The notes beneath the pieces were generated by a model, which did not search any database, was not told the origin of the DNA, and saw only the letters and a list, made by a program, of their open reading frames with translations. Positions 58,198-64,000 of a stretch of 64,000 bases of DNA are shown one piece after another. The DNA lies in NCBI GenBank assembly GCA_018894105.1, contig CM032132.1, positions 31,299,379 to 31,363,378 on the forward strand, given 5' to 3'. This DNA comes from Jacaranda mimosifolia. Lineage: Eukaryota > Streptophyta > Magnoliopsida > Lamiales > Bignoniaceae. Within the stretch, counting starts at the first letter, position 1, and each line of letters opens with the position of its first letter. The translations under genes and the position numbers were made by a program.

Positions 58198-60830
58198 CTT
58201 AATTTGAGAGATTTATACTTGATTTCTTGACAATTATACTTCATTTAGGCAATTATGTATTTGATTTAGCGTGAATTTTGCATGTTGTCCTAGATATCAA
58301 TGATTTTGTACCTCAATTTGGGAGATCTATACTTGATTTCTTGACAATTGTACTTCATTTACATGATATTATACTCAAAACCGCTTTCCAGTTTCATTTT
58401 AACAGAAGTATACTTTTGGGCTTCATTTCCCTCAATTGTACTCAAATTCAATGTCCAGTTTCAAATGAATTGAATTGTACTTTAACGTAACACTTTGTTA
58501 GTTCCAGGTTTGTACTTCATTTTCCTCATATTGTACTCAAATTCACTCCAAAATTTCAAATGAATTAAACTGTACTTCTACACAACACCATTTATACTTT
58601 GTTTGTTCTACATTTGTACTTCATTTCCCTCACATTTGTAATCAAATTCTATGTCCAGTTTCAGATGAATTGAATTGTACTTCACAGTAACACTATTTAT
58701 ACTTTGTTAGTTCCAGGTTTATACTTCATTTCCCTCGCATTGTACTCAAATTCAATGTCTAGTTTCAAATGAATTAAATTGAACTTCAACGTAATACTAT
58801 TTATACTTTGTTAGTTCTAGGTTTATTCTTCATTTCCCTCATATTATACTCAAATTCACTGCAAAATTTCAAATGATTTAAATTATACTTCAACACAACA
58901 CAAATTCCCTCACACTTGTACTCAAATTCTATGTCCAGTTTAAGATGAATTGAATTGTACTTCACGGTAACACTATTTATACTTTGTTAGTTCCAGGTTT
59001 ATACTTCATTTCCCTCGCATTGTACTCAAATTCAATATCCAGTTTCAAATGAATTAAATTGAACTTCAACGTAATACTATTTATACTTTGTTAGTTCTAG
59101 GTTTATACTTCATTTTCCTTATATTATACTCAAATTCACTACAAAAATTCAAATGAATTAAATTGTACTTCAACATAACATCATTTATACTTTGTTTGTT
59201 CTACTTTTGGGCTTCATTTCCCTCAATTGTACTCAAATTAAATGTCCAGTTTCAAATGAATTGAATTATACTTTAACGTAACACTATTTATACTTTGTTA
59301 GTTCCAGGTTTGTACTTCATTTTTCTCATATTGTACTCAAATTCACTGCAAAATTTCAAATGAATTAAATTGTACTTCAACACAACATCATTTATACTTT
59401 GTTTGTTCTACATTTTTACTTCATTTCCCTCTTATTGTACTCAAATTCACAGCCCAATTTCAATTGAACTGAATCGTACTTCCGCATAGCACCATTTATA
59501 CTTTGTTTGTTCTACGTTTTTCCATCATATTTTACTCAAATTCACTGCAAAATTTCAAATGAATTAAATTGTACTTCAACACAACACCATTTATACTTTG
59601 TTTGTTTTACATTTGTACTTCACTTTCCTCACATTGTACTCAAATTCTATGTCTAGTTTCAAATGAATTGAATTATACTGTACCGTAACACTATTTATAC
59701 TTTGTTAGTTCTAGGTTTATACTTCATTTCCCTCATATTGTACTCAAATTCACTACAAAATTTCAAATGAATTAAATTGTACTTCAACACAACACCATTT
59801 ATACTTTGTTTGTTCTACGTTTGTACTTCATTTCCCTCACATTGTACTCAAATTCACAGCCCAATTTCAATTAAATTGAATTGTACTTTCGCATAGCACC
59901 ATTTATACTTGTTAGTTCCAGGTTTGTACTTTATCTCCCTTATATTGTACTCAAATTCACTACAAAATTTCAAATGAATTAAATTTTACTTCAACACAAC
60001 ACCACTTATACTTTATTCTACGTTTGTACTTCATTTCCCTCACATTGTACTCAAATTCAATGTCCAATTTCAATTGAATTGAATCGTATCTCCGCATAGC
60101 ACCATTTATACTTTGTTAGTTATGGGTTTGCCCATTATATTGTACTGAAATTCACTGCCCAGTTTCAACTAAATTGAATGTTACTTCACTTCATTTCCCT
60201 CATATTGTACTCAAATTCAACTTCATTTCCCTGATATTGTACTAAATTTCACTGACAAATTTCAATTAAATTGAAGTGTACCTCAACACAATACCATTTA
60301 TATTTTGTTAGTTCCAGGTTTGTACTTCATTTCTTCTCAGTTTCATTTTAATAGAAGTGTACTTTAACGTAAAACCATTTATACTTTGTTAGTTCCAAGT
60401 TTGTACTTCATTCCCTGATATTGTACTAAATTTCACTGACAAATTTCAATTAAATTGAAGTGTACCTCAACACAATACCATTTATATTTTGTTAGTTCCA
60501 GGTTTGTACTTCATTTCTTCTCAGTTTCATTTTAATAGAAGTGTACTTTAACGTAAAACCATTTATACTTTGTTAGTTCCAAGTTTGTACTTCATTCCCT
60601 GATATTGTACTCAATTTCACTGATAAATTTCAAATGAATTATATTGTATTTCAATGCAACACCATTTATATTTTGTAAATTCTAGGTTTGTACTTCATTT
60701 CCCTGATGTTGTACTCAATTTCACTGATAAATTTCAAATGAATTATATTGTACTTCAACACAACATCATTTATACTTTGTTTGTTCCAGGTTTGTACTTC
60801 ATTTCATCATACTACACTGAAATCAAAATA
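58198..60830 (+). repeat. Repeat array 2, about 104-bp units, in the MULE spacer
   Basis: Around two dozen diverged units containing TTGTACTTCA, CACCATTTATACTTTGTT, TTTGTACTTCATTTCCCTCA and TTGTACTCAAATTCACTG. The TTTATACTTT mark falls at 59184, 59287, 59391, 59495, 59590, 59694 and 59798, mostly 103-104 bp apart. A local larger duplication is visible near 60190-60620. No frame of interest. Confidence 0.95.
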
Positions 60831-60927
60831 TTATAAATACTTGATAGAAAATTACACTTACATAAAAAATAATATTATAAACAAAGTATGCTTCAATTTA
60901 CATATGTATTTACATACAAAGTATGAT

Positions 60928-63279
60928 TCAAGCCCTGACATATTCATAACTTAAAATGGTATGTGCCATATGTCCACGATATTCATCGATGTCAGTTGTT
61001 TTAGCAGTCCTCCAGTACTTGATTGTGTCTATAGCAAAACATTTTTCCCAAAGGCACACATAGATACCACAATCCATTGAACCCTGTTGTTGTCTGCTTT
61101 TTTTTACCTTCATGTTTTGGTCCACATGACACCCAACGAAAGCTTCATGTACCGATAATAGAATGCAACCTACAAAAATATTGATCCGTTGTTGACTCTC
61201 TACTTTATGAAGAAATCTTAGGGAAAGGAAGTAAACTTACAATGGCACTAGCTATTGGTTTGTGTTTGGGGCCATTATTGAATTCATGTACAAGAAAAAA
61301 TGAGTCGAGGTGTTGAGGACAACCAAGAACCAATGATGGTGCCAACAAATCGGTGGGAGTATGAAACGACATTGGTTTACAACATCCAACATGAGCTCTT
61401 CCAAATCTTTACGGGTGAAGGAATTAAGTTTATTTATGAACTCCACAAATTCTACATCCGTAATATCCTGGATGTTGCGTCCCTCGAGTCGGTCTAATAT
61501 ATCTTCCTATGAAACATAAAACAAATGGTTAGACTCATTGGAAATGTGAACTAAATTAAGTTAGGAAACCGCCACATACCTACGTTATTGTGGAAGTAAA
61601 CCACACCTTGTGGCAACTCTCATTGCCGAAAGATGGGCTACATAATATCGACATGTAGTAATCCACTATGTCACTGGTAAGTTCTCCTCCAAATAAGAGC
61701 TCAAAAAAGTTTCTTCCATCTAGAAAGTGTCTTTCTCCCTTCCAGACAATCACCCTACACAATTGTTAATTGTTTGTTCAGACACCAATTTATCTAAAAA
61801 AATAATAATAAGCAAATTTTGTTACCTCAAATTATCTCTTCTGAGAAAGTTGTCGATGAGTTCTCGCTCTTCTTCTGGAATACTAGCACGACCTCTATAA
61901 TCAGTCCTTCCTCTATAGGGATCAGGCAATTTAATCTTTGAGCTGAGTGGTTCATCTGCCTTATGGATTAGGCCGCTGTCTTCTATCTCTTGGGGTACAA
62001 AACACAGCATATTAGGTAGAAAGTATCATCTATTGAAGTACAAAATATCAGCACATTAAGTACAAATATCTCCAACATGGAGTACAAAATACCAGCACAT
62101 CAAGTACAGATATTACCAACATGGAGTACAAAATATTAGCACATCAAGTACATATATCTTCAATACGGAGTACAAAAGATCAGTACATCAAGTACAAATA
62201 TCTCCAACGTGGAGTACAAAATATCATCACATCAAGTACATATATCTCCAACATGGAGTACAAAAGATCAACATATTAAGCACAAATATCTCCAACATGG
62301 AGTACAAAAGATCAGCACATCAAGTACAAATATCACCAACATCGAGTACAACATATCATCACATTAAGTACAAATATCACCAACATGGAATATAAGATAT
62401 CATCACATCAAGTATAGATATCTCCAACATGGAGTACAAAAGATCAGCACATTAAGCACAAATATCTCCAACATGGAGTACAAAATATAGCATATTAAGT
62501 ACAAATATCACCAACTTGAAGTGCAAGATATCATCAATCAAGTACACATATCAACCAATCAAGTACAAGATATCATTACATTTAGTACAAACAGATAGTT
62601 TACAAATGAAATGCAAATAGCAAAAAATCAAACATTAAGTAGATTACAATACCTTTTTCTCTTCTTGTTCTTTGTTTTTTTGTGCACGAGCACAAGGATG
62701 ATAGGTCTTTGTCACTTGTCTTGCACGTTTAGCTGGTGTGGTGCTTGGGGGCTGACAAAATCTGGAGATTCTTTTTTGACTTCTTGTTAGCTTGATTACG
62801 CACATCTGTCACGATCGAGGACACGACATTTGCCACTTCAATCTCAGATTCCTCGAACTCTGCCACATGAATTGGTACATTAAGTTCTATCTTCAAAGGG
62901 ATGGGGGAATCTGAAAGATCATGACGGTATTTTGTTAGACTTTCTTCATCCACCGTACCATCAGATTCATCCGCTTCTTTCTTTGCATCATCTACCAAAT
63001 CATGTCCCCACTCATGTAAATACTCACCAGCTTCCTATTCATGCTCCCTCTCCTCAGCTAGATGCTCGTCCACACCCTGCTCCTTCATTGGCATTGCATC
63101 GAATTAAGCAATATTTTCTTTCAATGTTTTAATTTCTTCATCTTTCGCTTTAATAATTGCTTCATATATAGTATGATCACAAATATGGACTTCACTGATA
63201 GCAGTATTAGAAGCCTCTGATTTCTTGATCAAAACTACCAATTCAAACTCCTCTAGAGCAAGGTTGAGGGCTACAACCT
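60928..63279 (-). pseudogene. Ulp1-type cysteine protease gene carried by the MULE
   Basis: Ulp1 proteases process SUMO; versions carried by plant MULEs have unknown roles. A long acidic N-terminal part (63279-62729, with stops) leads to an Arg/Lys-rich end and donor AAG/GTATTG at 62653/62652. An intron with array 3 follows. Then come KLPDPYRGRTDYRGRASIPE, GERHFLDGRNFFELLFGGEL and SDIVDYYMSIL. The His block reads FILPPICWHHHWFLVVLNTS, YMNSI (Asp of the triad is Asn), and the last exon RQQQGSMDCGIYVCLW keeps Gln and the catalytic Cys. Stop at 60930-60928. Frames are interrupted; the Asp change also argues against activity. Confidence 0.85.
62030..62610 (-). repeat. Repeat array 3, 44-bp units, in the Ulp1 intron
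   Basis: About 13 units of 44 bp containing AAGTACAAATATCTCCAACA and TGGAGTACAAAAGATCAGCA. The AGTACA mark is at 62059, 62103, 62147 and 62191. Read on the Ulp1 sense (minus) strand the core is TTTGTACTT, as in arrays 1 and 2. Not a CRISPR: there are no unique spacers and the context is a plant intron. Confidence 0.95.
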
Positions 63280-64000
63280 ATTACAATGAAAATAGTTATC
63301 AAATTCAAATTATTATACAAAAAACTAATAATGAATTATTACAATTATTACCATATATGTTGTAACTTATTTCAATTTATTCTCTGCCTCCACATTATTT
63401 GGGAGTTCGTCATCCTTCCACCAGTAAAAGCGTGGAAACTCAAACAAATTCTCTAGTGAACCCAATGACGGGACGTGTTCATAAACCCAAGCCTGTCGTT
63501 CATAAATCAAAAAATTATACTCACTTAAATATAAATATAATCTATGTTATTAGAAAAATGAAGCAACTTACCACATCAAACCGAATATGTACCCGTTAAT
63601 GTACTTCTTGGTTAAGACTAAACCTCATCCTAAATGGTTCATCATATCTTGGACAAGAAAATTGTATGCATCTATGCCCCATGCATACAGACCAACTCTA
63701 GACAAATTGTCCAAGTATGGTAGGAGAAATCGTTGAGTCCAATAATTAGATGTTGGAAATAGAAAAAAATTAAAAACAAAAAGTATGTACAACCTACAAA
63801 AATCATTCAAGTCCTTCTTACTAGCCTTATATACATACTCCTCAAACTTTTTTGCTATTTCAGATCTAGTTATATTCTGCAGCTTTCCGAAAAAAGGCAG
63901 TCAAAGGTTGAATACTTCATCTTCAATGTTATATCAACAAATTACCCCACATGTGGCAACCCAAAAACCGCAGAAAATTCAGTTGCAGAAAAAGGAACCT
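63280..64000 (-). pseudogene. DUF1985-like upstream part of the Ulp1 gene (cut by window end)
   Basis: On the minus strand FSATEFSAVFGLPHVG (near 63990-63940), KKFEEYVYKASKKDLNDFCR, then LLPYLDNLSRVGLYAWGIDA YNFLV (63735-63650) resemble the DUF1985-type domain found N-terminal to Ulp1 in plant MULE genes. VHIRFDVV and FMNTSRHWVH-like pieces follow with intron-like gaps. Frames are broken, and the start lies outside the window. Confidence 0.65.

Noticed and set aside
62030..62610. Regular array that superficially looks like a CRISPR
   Set aside because: Units are 44-bp tandem copies without unique spacers, lie in a plant intron, and there are no cas genes.

Overview
The window looks like repeat-rich nuclear DNA of a flowering plant, probably a eudicot. 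It has a spliced plant-type ACTIN-RELATED PROTEIN 7 (ARP7) gene, plant Ty1/copia and Ty3/gypsy (Tat-type) retrotransposons, hAT, Mutator and Helitron elements, and a piece of plastid DNA in the nucleus. The sequence alone does not let me name the species.

Layout. 1-5.66 kb: end of a decayed Ty1/copia element with a long 3' LTR that was itself hit by a hAT element (3431-4638). 5.69-11.47 kb: a minus-strand copia RNase H fragment, then four decayed copies of a Ty3/gypsy gag-protease segment in inverted and tandem arrangement. 11.47-12.74 and 29.69-30.75 kb: a rearranged partial copy of the ARP7 locus, split by a complete Ty1/copia element (12738-29693, 5-bp target duplication CATTC). That copia element carries a complete Tat-lineage gypsy element in its reverse transcriptase (16748-27309, target duplication GGATG). 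The gypsy element has gag, protease, RT, two RNase H domains, integrase, a 66-bp tandem array and a spliced antisense gene. 31.91-34.17 kb: a non-autonomous Helitron with two possible 5' ends.

35.2-43.4 kb (minus strand): the one intact host gene, ARP7. Seven coding exons read through to a 361-residue protein. A second in-phase 78-bp first exon lies inside intron 1, and so does a hAT MITE with a perfect 8-bp target duplication. 44.16-45.55 kb: plastid atpI-atpH DNA. 46.3-50.3 kb: decayed non-coding repeat. 50427-51114: a Mutator MITE with a perfect 9-bp target duplication. 51.85-52.85 kb: a minus-strand LTR piece related to the LTR at 2.3-5.66 kb.

53.2-64.0 kb: a large Mutator-like element of the Ulp1-carrying kind. 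A spliced, now broken MURA-type transposase runs rightward and a spliced, broken Ulp1-type protease gene with an upstream DUF1985-like part runs leftward; the element continues past the window. Three repeat arrays (transposase intron, intergenic spacer, Ulp1 intron) have different unit lengths but share a TTGTACTT-type core. Within each gene the core is on the sense strand.

All transposon reading frames are interrupted; only ARP7 looks able to make an intact protein. Points most worth following: the duplicated first exon of ARP7, the ARP7 pseudo-copy with an exon-3 inverted repeat, the TTGTACTT arrays of the Ulp1 Mutator element, and a palindrome at fixed distance from the TATA box in two diverged copies of one LTR family. 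Percentages and counts were made by eye.
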